A stretch of 44,640 bases of DNA from Deltaproteobacteria bacterium. Its GTDB lineage: Bacteria > Myxococcota_A > Polyangia > JAAYKL01. The position numbers and the translations under genes are program-made. Shown one piece after another: positions 1 to 7,879 of this stretch (positions are counted from its first letter, which is position 1; each line of letters starts with the position of its first letter). The notes beneath the pieces were generated by a model. That model was not told the DNA's origin. It saw only the letters and a list, made by a program, of their open reading frames with translations, and did not search any database. The stretch is taken from contig JAFGQN010000063.1 of NCBI GenBank assembly GCA_016935665.1, forward strand, positions 1 through 44,640, read 5' to 3'.

Positions 1-322
1 CAAGGCGGCAGATAAACTACCGCCCTACAATATTTTTCTAAAAATCTAGTATCTTGCGATAACCCTGTTGCATCCTCAGGCATAATTGAAATCGGTTATG
101 CCATTATGGTATAAGAAAACGATGATTGTATGCATTCAAAAGGGCTTTACCATATTTGCCGGGGTCATCAGGCATTTTTATGTGGGTGCATAAACAATTT
201 TGAAGGATTTTTCACCATACGGCCCAATCGGAATAAGGGGGAGGGGGAGCGGTTCACCTTTCAAAGACAACTGTTGCAGAGCAAAGCTGCGTGATTATTG
301 ATGGCTGAAACCCTCCGCCGGG
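1..322. other. Non-coding left edge, mostly featureless
   Basis: No convincing gene is visible on either strand. The first 40 bases carry a REP-like repeat, listed separately. The rest lies downstream of the FHA-phosphatase gene, which ends at 323 on the minus strand. I looked for a hairpin plus T-run that would end that operon and found no convincing one. The stretch includes a purine-rich run near 235-252. Confidence 0.5.
10..40. repeat. REP-like repeat, family 2, copy 1
   Basis: This 31-bp stretch matches 40454-40484 with only two differences, at the sixth base from 21 and at 32 (C/T and A/G). Copy 1 forms a small dyad: GGCGG at 4-8 pairs with CCGCC at 20-24. Read on the minus strand it begins TTGTAGGGCGG and has TTTATC between the arms. 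This resembles the layout of the REP palindromes that flank the tyrosine transposase near 39.9 kb, but the stem sequence is different. Confidence 0.7.
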
Positions 323-2008
323 CTATTGCAGCGTTTTCCACTTTAATGCGATTAACGTGGTGTCATCACCCGCAGGCAGATATGCCCGGAAATCCAGCAT
401 GGAGCTCACCACATTGTCGGCAATATTCTGGCAGGTTCCGCCGGCCCGGGTGGTCACGGCGTCCAGGAGCCTGTCGTAACCATATTTTTCATTGTCCGGT
501 GAGAACGTATCGGTAATGCCATCGCTAAAAATAAACAGGCCGTCACCTGGCGCCAACGCAACGGTTTGAGTTATAAATTTGTTTGGAAGAATTCCCAATG
601 GCATGTTGACCGGGCATCCCAACACATCCACATTTCCTGCGGAGCTGATTTTTAACGGAAGTTCATGCCCGGCATTTACGTATTCCACTGTTCCTGTATG
701 GGGGTCGAGAAATCCTAAAATGAGTGTTATGAACATACCGTCCAGCAGGGTGTCGCACAGCATTGTATTCATTTTTTCAACGATTTGCGTGGGGGTGGTG
801 CTGAACAGAAGCATTGAGCGAATCATTGAATGCAGATTGGCCATGATCATGGCCGCAGGCATTCCTTTGCCCGAAACGTCACCCACCGCAAACATCAGTC
901 TGCCATCGCTTGAACGGAACAGATCGCAATAGTCTCCGCCCACCCATCCGGCAGGTTTATAGTACAACGCCACCTGGACCTCATCAAACAGCTTCAGGTT
1001 TTTGGGCATCAGGTTGGATTGGATTTCGAGGGCGGTATTGAGCTGCTTATTTAATGCGGTCCGCTCGGCCTTGTACTCCGCCATAATCAGGCTTTTGCGA
1101 CTGAGACTGATCATACGGGCGACCACTGCGAAAAAACCCAACGCATCGGAACGAAACGTCAGGGTCGGCTGGTCAATGTACAACATGTCAATGCCGGTGG
1201 GCGTTTCGGCAATGGGGGCGGCCAGTACCATTCGCGGACTCATATCGCCAATAAATGACAATCTGACATCCTCTGACGCATCTCTGTCCAACGCAGATGT
1301 CGCCATGAACGCGACCCGTTTTTCACGCACCGCTTCCAGCACCGTTTTGGATAAGTGGATATTTTGCAACCCGTGTGGATTGGGCGTGGTTTCGGCCTGA
1401 TATGGTTGTACCAGTTTGCCGCGTTGGCATAGAACCCGTGAATTTTCAACGGAAACAGTTGCTGCCTTTGGCACTTTTACAATGAGCGCCACTGTATCTG
1501 CCGGTTCACTCAAATGATCGCACACGTCGGGATAGAGTGATTGCGCGTCTGTTAATTTTGCCAGACACTCCGCCACGCGATCCAGTTCCTCAAGACGATT
1601 TCTCGAAAATTCCACATAGCAGTCGGATTCGTTAACGAGCGTTTGCGGTTCACTGTATTGTGCCAGCTTCACAGGGGTGGAGATGACGGCATTGGGGATA
1701 ATGCTGGCATCGGGTTTGTCTAAAATACGGATTGTGCTTTCACCGATTCGGATGCGGTCGCCTGCCTGAACAGAAAACGTGTTTCCGACAGTGCCGTTTA
1801 CGTTTATGGGCACCGTTTTGTGAATGGACTCGATAACCCATCTACCAAACGGATCTTTGTATAACCGAGCGTGTTCAGGAAGTACTCGGTCATCCTGGAG
1901 ACATAGACCGCTATTTTTTGAACTGCCGATAATAAGCCCATTGGATGGTGGCGCAATGTGCCGTGTCCTGTTTGCACTTTCCACTGCTAAAACCGCTGCA
2001 GATTTCAT
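323..2008 (-). CDS. FHA-like / GAF-like / PP2C (SpoIIE-type) phosphatase, RsbU analogue
   Basis: Probable output phosphatase of the stressosome operon, which would dephosphorylate an anti-sigma-factor antagonist. Residues about 1-100 read as an FHA fold ending in a GDRIRIG strand. About 150-330 look like a GAF-type sensor region. The C-terminal 230 residues are a SpoIIE/PP2C domain with GGDYCDL, VGDVSGKG, FSDGITDTF and GDDTTLIAL metal-site motifs. I chose ATG at 2008 because AAGGTGAG lies about 7 nt before it. A GTG at 2020 would add four residues. The canonical phosphothreonine-binding residues of FHA (GR, SxxH, SxNG) are largely replaced (GSS, LPEH, no SxNG). It lies 122 bp after the RsbT-like gene on the same strand. 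The PP2C assignment is firm; the FHA and GAF parts and the target are inferred. Confidence 0.85.
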   Translation of the reverse strand: MKSAAVLAVESANRTRHIAPPSNGLIIGSSKNSGLCLQDDRVLPEHARLYKDPFGRWVIESIHKTVPINVNGTVGNTFSVQAGDRIRIGESTIRILDKPDASIIPNAVISTPVKLAQYSEPQTLVNESDCYVEFSRNRLEELDRVAECLAKLTDAQSLYPDVCDHLSEPADTVALIVKVPKAATVSVENSRVLCQRGKLVQPYQAETTPNPHGLQNIHLSKTVLEAVREKRVAFMATSALDRDASEDVRLSFIGDMSPRMVLAAPIAETPTGIDMLYIDQPTLTFRSDALGFFAVVARMISLSRKSLIMAEYKAERTALNKQLNTALEIQSNLMPKNLKLFDEVQVALYYKPAGWVGGDYCDLFRSSDGRLMFAVGDVSGKGMPAAMIMANLHSMIRSMLLFSTTPTQIVEKMNTMLCDTLLDGMFITLILGFLDPHTGTVEYVNAGHELPLKISSAGNVDVLGCPVNMPLGILPNKFITQTVALAPGDGLFIFSDGITDTFSPDNEKYGYDRLLDAVTTRAGGTCQNIADNVVSSMLDFRAYLPAGDDTTLIALKWKTLQ

Positions 2009-2130
2009 TTTTTTTCTCACCTTGCGAAAAATTTTTTTTAGCCTACATCGTCATTTCGGGGAAAGCAACCCGCCAGAGAGCGAATTCCAATTCCGGCCTG
2101 GTGCGGGGGTCTCGCCCATAAAGATGCGGC

Positions 2131-2571
2131 TCATCTGTCGGGGAGCCACTTCCAAATGGTTGCGCGCGCTCCCCCTTCCGATGCATTGCAAATGGACATT
2201 TGGTCGGTGAGTCGTTTCACCGCCCCTAAACCATATCCGAGCCCGTGTCGGTCCCGTATTGCGTCATCTTCTGACAGAAACCGTCCCTCGGAGTAGCCAT
2301 CCTGAAGTGCCAGTTCAACGTTGTCAAATCCCGGACCGTTATCGGCCACCGTAATTTGCAGGCATCTTCTGGGAGATTCCAGATACTGGATTGTGAGGTG
2401 CGCCTTTGTGCCAAACTTTAATGCGTTGGTGAGCAGTTCCGTAATGGCGATGGATAATTCCACCTCCCGCTTGTGGGGGCAACCAAAATGGCAGGCGAAC
2501 AAGGCGCATTGTTTACGGACATATGCGAATTCATTGCGAGATTTGATAGTCCACGATTTTTCGGGCGGCAT
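2131..2571 (-). CDS. Second RsbT-like / anti-sigma-type HATPase kinase
   Basis: A 146-residue stand-alone GHKL ATPase domain. The N box is ELLTNALKFG, the G1 box DNGPGF and the G2 box GLGYGLGAVKRLTD. The GxxxVKRLxD ending of G2 is closer to RsbT than to RsbW, but kinase and anti-sigma roles cannot be separated by eye. It starts at ATG 2571, nine bases after the rsbX stop, and is followed by the FHA-phosphatase gene. Likely jobs are phosphorylating a STAS protein, or being released from the stressosome to activate the downstream phosphatase, as RsbT does for RsbU. The Shine-Dalgarno signal is weak, so translation may be coupled to rsbX. Confidence 0.85.
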   Translation of the reverse strand: MPPEKSWTIKSRNEFAYVRKQCALFACHFGCPHKREVELSIAITELLTNALKFGTKAHLTIQYLESPRRCLQITVADNGPGFDNVELALQDGYSEGRFLSEDDAIRDRHGLGYGLGAVKRLTDQMSICNASEGGARATIWKWLPDR

Positions 2572-2580
2572 TGCAGAAGC

Positions 2581-3162
2581 CTACTCGCAGCGGATCGCGA
2601 GAACAGTGGCGTCGTCGTGATTTTTGCCCCATCCAGAGAGGATTTCCCTGCAGATTTGTTTTGGGTTCAAGTCTCGAAAGGATTCCAGTTTGAACCTTGA
2701 GGATATCCCATCTGTGAATACCGTCAGCACATCCCCCGAATGAAGCGGATATTCAAATGCAACTATCCGCCCCAAACGACGTCCCACAATACCGGGTTTT
2801 GATATGGGGCGAATGGGTGTTGCACTCAGAGCACTCATTTCCACATTTCCAACTCCCGCATATTTGATTATCTGCTCGTGGGCATAGAGTCGCATGACCG
2901 AGGCGGCAACACCACGGGTTCTGGCAATCACTCCTGTTGCTTTTTGCAGCAAATCGGGCAATGGCAAATTCGCCGAAACCTCGTTGTTGAAAAAGTCCAC
3001 AAATGCCATTGCCGCCACATTCGCTGCCGGGCCATGGCCCAGTCCGTCAATCACCGCGATATGAGTGATGCCCGATGCCTCGTCCTCGCAAACGGCGACC
3101 GCATCGCCGCAAATGGTTTCGCCCCTGCAGATTGTTTGTTCATATGCTATATTAAATTTCAT
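2581..3162 (-). CDS. rsbX: RsbX-type PP2C phosphatase (stressosome reset)
   Basis: A small, single-domain SpoIIE/PP2C phosphatase of 193 residues. Conserved metal-site motifs are VIDGLGHG (Asp39), VFTDGISS and HDDATVLAI at the C-terminus. In Bacillus, RsbX removes the phosphates that RsbT places on RsbR and RsbS and so resets the stressosome. Length and lack of a sensor domain fit that role. I chose ATG 3162 because it overlaps the rsbT stop as ATGA, a typical coupling arrangement. A GTG at 3171 is also possible and adds three residues. Position directly after rsbT supports the call. Confidence 0.88.
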   Translation of the reverse strand: MKFNIAYEQTICRGETICGDAVAVCEDEASGITHIAVIDGLGHGPAANVAAMAFVDFFNNEVSANLPLPDLLQKATGVIARTRGVAASVMRLYAHEQIIKYAGVGNVEMSALSATPIRPISKPGIVGRRLGRIVAFEYPLHSGDVLTVFTDGISSRFKLESFRDLNPKQICREILSGWGKNHDDATVLAIRCE

Positions 3163-3821
3163 TTGACCCACTTGCGAATAACAACCAATGTCCCGGAATT
3201 GGGACTGCTGCGAATATCAAACTCATCGACCATGTTGCGTGTTCCGGTCAATCCTTTGCCCATACCGCTTTTGGATACGTATCGCCCCGATAGTATGGAG
3301 TCCAGATTGGGAATCCCCGGTCCATGGTCCTCGGCTGTGACCTGCAGATACGGGCGCCCGTTTTCGTGTGACGCGTGAAGCGTGATTGAGCCTTCACCTG
3401 CGTACTGAACGATATTTCGGGCCAGTTCCGAAATGGCGGTTGCCAGCTTTACCTGGAGGAGTGATGTAAACCCAAGTGTCTTGCACATCTGACGGCCGGC
3501 GCCTCTGGCCACAACAATGTCCCCTTCAGAGCGAATTGATATTTTCTGATGTTCCGTTGCTGCCGGTGCAGAAACGGAGTTTCTGGAATTCAGCAATGAC
3601 TCCAGTTGATTCATGCAATCTTTCGCCTGTTGTGGTTTCAGGTAGCGTCCGAGCCCCTTCTGGAGTGACAATAAGAGCCTTTGTCGATCACCGATGCGCA
3701 ATCGGCGAAGACTGATTCCAGAAGCTGCAATCCGCGACGATAGCACTGTTTCAGCAACAATGGGGCTGAGGTATTTTGAAAGTATGTTTTTTATTTCTGT
3801 TTCAAGTGGTGACATGAGCAT
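3159..3821 (-). CDS. rsbT: RsbT switch kinase with N-terminal extension
   Basis: Residues about 92-220 form the RsbT kinase: N box SELARNIVQYA (131-141), G1 DHGPGI (165-170) and G2 GMGKGLTGTRNMVDEF (186-201). RsbT binds the RsbR/RsbS stressosome, phosphorylates both STAS proteins on stress, and is then released to activate a phosphatase. B. subtilis RsbT is only about 133 residues. Here some 90 extra N-terminal residues are predicted helical and end in a Ser/Ala-rich linker; this extension is unusual and I do not recognise it. The gene begins one base after the rsbS stop and overlaps rsbX. A second ATG at 3815 is an alternative start. Confidence 0.9.
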   Translation of the reverse strand: MLMSPLETEIKNILSKYLSPIVAETVLSSRIAASGISLRRLRIGDRQRLLLSLQKGLGRYLKPQQAKDCMNQLESLLNSRNSVSAPAATEHQKISIRSEGDIVVARGAGRQMCKTLGFTSLLQVKLATAISELARNIVQYAGEGSITLHASHENGRPYLQVTAEDHGPGIPNLDSILSGRYVSKSGMGKGLTGTRNMVDEFDIRSSPNSGTLVVIRKWVK

Positions 3822-3822
3822 T

Positions 3823-4251
3823 TCAATCGGCTGTTCTGGAATTCACCCCCGCCAAAATGAATTCAGAAAAAGCAGCGTCATCCGCTTCAACGCGTTCCAT
3901 TCCCAAAAGATCAATCGCATCTTCAAGAGTAAGCGCTGTACGAACGTCATTCATCTCAAGGCCCATTTCCACCAGCGTCATTGCCACCAGGGGATCCATG
4001 CCAGAGATGACGGTTTGGGCCCCCATTAACTTGGAAATAAGCGCTATGTCCCGGATAGATCTCGAAATGTAACTGTCCATGAGGTCAATGCCGGAGAGAT
4101 CGATAATCAATCCCCGGGCACCATAATCTCCGATATTCTGAGTAATATCTTCTTTCAGCGCCACCACCAAATCATCGCTAAGCGACACCTGGATGGACAC
4201 AATCAAATTTCCATACAGGCGGATGATGGGGATACGTGTGGCAATGGTCAT
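3823..4251 (-). CDS. rsbS: RsbS, stressosome scaffold STAS protein
   Basis: A 142-residue single STAS domain. The RsbS phosphorylation motif is clear: IIDLSGIDLMDSYI, with Ser60 in the position of Bacillus Ser59. RsbS forms the icosahedral core of the stressosome together with RsbR and sequesters RsbT until phosphorylated. The gene starts at ATG 4251, overlapping the rsbR stop by 4 bp (ATGA), and is followed one base later by rsbT. About 25 residues beyond the usual STAS end have no recognised role. Confidence 0.92.
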   Translation of the reverse strand: MTIATRIPIIRLYGNLIVSIQVSLSDDLVVALKEDITQNIGDYGARGLIIDLSGIDLMDSYISRSIRDIALISKLMGAQTVISGMDPLVAMTLVEMGLEMNDVRTALTLEDAIDLLGMERVEADDAAFSEFILAGVNSRTAD

Positions 4252-4904
4252 TGGATTTTCTCCATTTTCCGTTTACCAAGACTAATGCGGCGAAGACAAT
4301 CGGTTAGACCGTCCTTCAGGGTCGCCAGTGTGATGATACTTGACAAATCCACGCCGATTTCCACAAGCGTCTGGGCGACCGCTGGCCGGATACCGGTGAG
4401 TACGCAATTGGTTCCCAGCAATTGTGCGGCTTTGATAATTTTAATAAAATGGTCTGCTGTTTTCGTATCCACAATTTCAACGCCGGTAATATCCATTATA
4501 ACGTAACGCGCCTGCTTCTGACTGACTTCTGTCAAAAGCCGTTCCATAATGTCTGCGCTGCGTTGCGTATCCACCACGCCGATAATCGGCATGACCAGAA
4601 TGTCTTCCCAGATTTGCATCACCGGTGTGGACAGTTCCTGAATCGCACTGGCCTGCATTTCAATGGTGACCAGTTTGTCTTCCAGCTCGCGTTTCTGCGC
4701 TTCCATTTTGCGCTGGGTATTGCGCTGGTATTCGAACACGTCTCCCAAATCCCTAAGCATAAGATTCAGTCCCTCTTCAACCACGGAGAGACTGTCTTTC
4801 TCGGTGATTTGAAGCGCATATTTCTCATCAAAGTCACCAGTGGTGATGGTCGCCAGCAATTTTTTTATTTGTTCGAGACGTTCTTCGATATTTTTAATGG
4901 TCAT
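4248..4904 (-). CDS. rsbR: RsbR-type stressosome sensor/scaffold
   Basis: A 218-residue protein with a C-terminal STAS domain (about 95-210) and an N-terminal helical part. Both RsbR phospho-threonines of Bacillus are present in their motifs: Thr147 in EIVDTKTADHF (Thr171) and Thr179 in PAVAQTLVEIG (Thr205). The N-terminus lacks the non-heme globin fold of B. subtilis RsbRA. Residues 1-55 look like a short HAMP-like helical pair, and 56-92 like a linker helix (QRKMEAQKRELEDK). The sensory input is therefore not obvious and may come from the two SpoIIAA-like proteins encoded just upstream. It lies 24 bp after that pair and overlaps rsbS. Confidence 0.9.
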   Translation of the reverse strand: MTIKNIEERLEQIKKLLATITTGDFDEKYALQITEKDSLSVVEEGLNLMLRDLGDVFEYQRNTQRKMEAQKRELEDKLVTIEMQASAIQELSTPVMQIWEDILVMPIIGVVDTQRSADIMERLLTEVSQKQARYVIMDITGVEIVDTKTADHFIKIIKAAQLLGTNCVLTGIRPAVAQTLVEIGVDLSSIITLATLKDGLTDCLRRISLGKRKMEKIQ

Positions 4905-4928
4905 TGCGTTATCCCTATTCTGGTTTCA

Positions 4929-5333
4929 TCATGATTGATTCTGTGCCTTAAGCCAGGCCAGCCCGTCTTCGTAGGATTTAAACACCTCAACAGTGACGCC
5001 CTTTTCTTTGTATCGCTGAATAATGGCGCGCATAGCCATTTTGCCAAATATTTTTTCCGGAACCACAAGGGCCCAATACTTCCAGCCCGCTTCCAGGATC
5101 TGTGGCTCCCATTCGGCCTGCGCCCAGATCAGATCTTCCTGATTTACCATGGGGTTTAACGAGTCATCAGAGAGCCATGCTGTGCAATTGTGTTTTATAT
5201 AGGCATCCCTGCCCGCGCGAAACATGGCCTTAAAATCGTCCCCCTCCACAAAGCCATGCATTTGATGGGTTACGATTTTGTCTTCAGGAAAGACCTTTAC
5301 TGTGTACTTTTTGTTTGATTCTACAGTCCTCAT
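4929..5333 (-). CDS. SpoIIAA/STAS-like protein, paralogue B
   Basis: A 134-residue protein about 60% identical by hand alignment to its neighbour at 5436-5831, without gaps over 131 residues. The fold looks like the SpoIIAA-like/CRAL-TRIO-related STAS family: an early strand with HQMHGFVEG, LSDDSLNPM in the middle, and ALVVPEKIFGKMAM. The conserved tryptophans and the ALVVPEKIF segment are shared with the paralogue. No classical STAS phospho-acceptor motif (DxSG...DS/T) is seen. The start ATG 5333 has GAGGAT 5 nt upstream. Its place at the head of the stressosome operon suggests a sensor or adaptor role, which is inference. Confidence 0.75.
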   Translation of the reverse strand: MRTVESNKKYTVKVFPEDKIVTHQMHGFVEGDDFKAMFRAGRDAYIKHNCTAWLSDDSLNPMVNQEDLIWAQAEWEPQILEAGWKYWALVVPEKIFGKMAMRAIIQRYKEKGVTVEVFKSYEDGLAWLKAQNQS

Positions 5334-5435
5334 ATATCCTCTGTATCTCCTGGCCTGACCTGCAAAATGCAGCGATCTTTTAAAGAATTATATGTTCAGG
5401 TATAACGGCAATAGTATTGAAATTTTTAATGACCG

Positions 5436-5831
5436 TTACTGCTTTTCCAGCCAGTCTAATGCCTCGTCGTACTCTTTAAAGACTTTTACCGATACCCCCA
5501 TATCCTCATATCGCTGCATCACACCCCGCATGGCCATTTTAGCAAATATTTTTTCCGGAACCACAAGGGCCCAGAATTTCCATCCAGCCTTCAGTATTTT
5601 CGGTTCCCAGACCTCGCGTCCCCATTTCAGGTCTTCCTGATTCATCATTGGGTTCATGGAATCGTCGGAGAGGTATTTGGTACAGCCGTGCTCTTCATAC
5701 GCCGCCACACCTGTCAGCATCATGTCCTGGAAATCGGCTCCTTCGACAAAACCATTCATCTGATGAGACACAATTCCCAATTCCGGATAAACTCGCAACG
5801 TAAACAGCTTTGTTTTTTTTACGATTTTCAC
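5436..5831 (-). CDS. SpoIIAA/STAS-like protein, paralogue A
   Basis: A 131-residue paralogue of the next gene (about 60% identity by eye), apparently the first gene of the stressosome operon. It shares SHQMNGFVEG, YLSDDSMNPMMNQEDL and WALVVPEKIFAKMAMR with its partner. GTG at 5831 is the start: AGGAGG lies 6 nt upstream, and no better ATG exists. The duplication is recent enough to keep length and register but old enough for distinct surfaces, so the two may work as a heterodimer or sense different signals. Function is inferred only from family and position. Confidence 0.75.
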   Translation of the reverse strand: MKIVKKTKLFTLRVYPELGIVSHQMNGFVEGADFQDMMLTGVAAYEEHGCTKYLSDDSMNPMMNQEDLKWGREVWEPKILKAGWKFWALVVPEKIFAKMAMRGVMQRYEDMGVSVKVFKEYDEALDWLEKQ

Positions 5832-6019
5832 TGTTGCCTCCTGTGGATTTTCCTTGTGTGATTCATTATTTTCTCTGTTTTAAACCTGATTCATCTCCAG
5901 TTGTTTTTCTTTGCGAGATAAATATACGTCGAAATTTTCAAACATGCACATCGATTTAATAAATAAACGAATATTTTTGCGCACATGGAAAGAAGAGAGG
6001 GGGATTCAACTGGACGGGG

Positions 6020-7747
6020 CTAGTCGGCAGCAACGAACGCAGCTTTGTTTAGGTCTTGAGATAATGGTGTAATTTCAGATACTTCAAAGATCTTCAAGGG
6101 GGTCTTCCCCGCTTCGCGATCGGCGACTTTAAATTCTGTGAAAATCGTTTTGGGCTGGATGACATCGCCTTTGTATTTAAGACGCAAATTCCAGTAGGCA
6201 CTCAATGCCATCGCACCAGCTCTCAGCAGCCGCCCCTTTACATCGGGTTTTCCAATAAGTGCGGTAATTCGTTCATCCAAATCCGATGCCCGCTGATATT
6301 CGAGGTCGTTTACGGCGTTTGCCTTAATTACAGGCAGCATGGTGGCGTACTCGAGCATTCGCGCGCGCAATTGGCGGGCGCGGACTTTATAGTTTTCAGA
6401 ATCTGACGCTCTTCTACGAATGGTTTCGTATCCGCGAACAGAAGTTTCAACAATGCGATAAATGGTGCTGGAGTTCACTTCGAACTCTTTTTTAAAGGCC
6501 CCTTTTAACGTGTGTTCCGCCAAATCGCCGGGAAATGCGTGGTGATCCCAATTGAGCATTTTTTGACCGTGCCATTCCTCAAAGGGCAAATCCTCACGAA
6601 GCAAACCCTTTTTTTTGAGGCGACTGTACAGACCGGTGACGGGTAAGGGCGTAAACAACATGAACTGAACGGTGTCCGCTTCAATATCAATCATAAAATC
6701 AATATCTTCCTGGATGTTTTCGGGAGTGTGGTGCTCCATGCACAAAATGCCGGAACCCAGAACCGAAATGCCCACGTCACGCAACTGGCGCACCAGTTCT
6801 TTGGGTTTGATTCCGTTGTTTTTTTCAAAGGCGCCCTGGTCTGTTTTGGATTCAAACCCAATCCAGGCGAATGTAATCCCCATGCGCACCATATTTTCAA
6901 TGCCAAACGCGGTGATGGCTTCGCATGATGAGAACACATGGAAATTGAAGAACCGGCTGTGTTTCTCCATTTCATCGATGAGCTCCATGGCGCGCTCGCG
7001 ATCTTTAAGGAAGTTTTCATCCATTACAAAGAACGCATCGGTGCCGCGCGCGTCGGCGATTTGACGGCACGTATTGAAAATCTCTTTGCCGGAGCCCAGA
7101 TATGATGTGTATTTCTTTCCAAAGAAATGGGATGTACTGCAAAAACTGCAGGCATTTACACAGCCCACACCCGGAACCAGCAGACTGGCCGTGGGACCAG
7201 GGACTGGAACACCAAAGATGCGCTGCATTTCCGTGGATGGCAGAGCAGGGTGCACAATGGGATCGAGGAGGCTTTGACCAATATACTTTCGCATCCAGTA
7301 AATGCCTTCGCCTTTTACGACATGGTCACATTCGATGATTTCTTCCACCCCTTCAATTGCAGCGCCGTGACCGCCAAGGATAATTTCGGCACTGGGACAG
7401 TGCTCCCGAACCAGACTGGCCATTTCCCGGGCTTTGACAAAGTTGGGCGTGATAAAGGAAATGCCCACCGCATCATAACCCTTTTTGATCTCTTCAATAA
7501 ATCGCTCTCTGGACGGAAAATCCAGAACGTTCACGTCGGTTTTCATATTGGCGGCCATGAAATAGAGGCCGAAACTGCGGTGATGAAAACGAAACGAAGC
7601 GGCGCCCTGCGCCTTGGTCACCTGATTGTGAAACAACTCCATTATGTTTTCTTTTCGTCCCCATTGGTCGTCAACACCAAAGGGGCCGAATACACCACTT
7701 AATAGAATTTTTTTTCTGGGGGTATCTGTTACAATCGCCTGAGTCAT
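6020..7747 (-). CDS. B12-binding-domain radical SAM protein
   Basis: A 575-residue protein of the class with an N-terminal cobalamin-binding Rossmann domain (about 15-155, with VGISFITPNF and IILGGHGA) followed by a radical SAM TIM barrel. The iron-sulfur motif is CVNACSFC (Cys196, Cys200, Cys203), the expected CxxxCxxC. The SAM region continues through FFVMDENFLKDR, and the C-terminal 150 residues are a helical accessory domain. Such enzymes do methylations or ring rearrangements on varied substrates; the substrate here is unknown and no biosynthetic partner is adjacent. ATG 7747 is preferred (AAGGTGAGG upstream) over GTG 7756. The gene stands alone, with a possible PhoB-type operator upstream. 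Confidence 0.85.
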   Translation of the reverse strand: MTQAIVTDTPRKKILLSGVFGPFGVDDQWGRKENIMELFHNQVTKAQGAASFRFHHRSFGLYFMAANMKTDVNVLDFPSRERFIEEIKKGYDAVGISFITPNFVKAREMASLVREHCPSAEIILGGHGAAIEGVEEIIECDHVVKGEGIYWMRKYIGQSLLDPIVHPALPSTEMQRIFGVPVPGPTASLLVPGVGCVNACSFCSTSHFFGKKYTSYLGSGKEIFNTCRQIADARGTDAFFVMDENFLKDRERAMELIDEMEKHSRFFNFHVFSSCEAITAFGIENMVRMGITFAWIGFESKTDQGAFEKNNGIKPKELVRQLRDVGISVLGSGILCMEHHTPENIQEDIDFMIDIEADTVQFMLFTPLPVTGLYSRLKKKGLLREDLPFEEWHGQKMLNWDHHAFPGDLAEHTLKGAFKKEFEVNSSTIYRIVETSVRGYETIRRRASDSENYKVRARQLRARMLEYATMLPVIKANAVNDLEYQRASDLDERITALIGKPDVKGRLLRAGAMALSAYWNLRLKYKGDVIQPKTIFTEFKVADREAGKTPLKIFEVSEITPLSQDLNKAAFVAAD

Positions 7748-7815
7748 AATCCTCACCTTGGTTGAAAATTCACAGCCTTACTACAAGCCCGCGATGATAG
7801 TATTTAGCACCCGCG

Positions 7816-7854
7816 AGTCACCAGGAAGTCATCCGTGTGTCATCGTTGTGTCAT
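7816..7854. promoter_or_regulatory. Four 11-bp-phased GTCA direct repeats (OmpR/PhoB-type operator-like)
   Basis: On the plus strand GTCA occurs at 7817, 7828, 7839 and 7850, exactly 11 bp apart. The last three are GTCAT and the last two GTGTCAT. Winged-helix response regulators of the PhoB/OmpR class bind such 11-bp phased direct repeats. On the minus strand a -10-like TACTAT follows at about 7787-7792, so the array would cover the -35 region of the radical SAM gene. The half-sites point away from that gene, opposite to E. coli pho boxes. Confidence 0.55.
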
Positions 7855-7879
7855 GAAACAAAGAAAATGCTGAAAAACG

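Noticed and set aside
323-4904. FHA domain reading phospho-threonines of RsbR
   Set aside because: Attractive, since RsbR is threonine-phosphorylated, but the FHA residues that contact phosphothreonine are replaced, so I do not claim it.
7816-7854. Canonical pho box
   Set aside because: Phasing and GTCA match, but orientation is reversed relative to the gene it would control, so only a general PhoB/OmpR-type operator is claimed.
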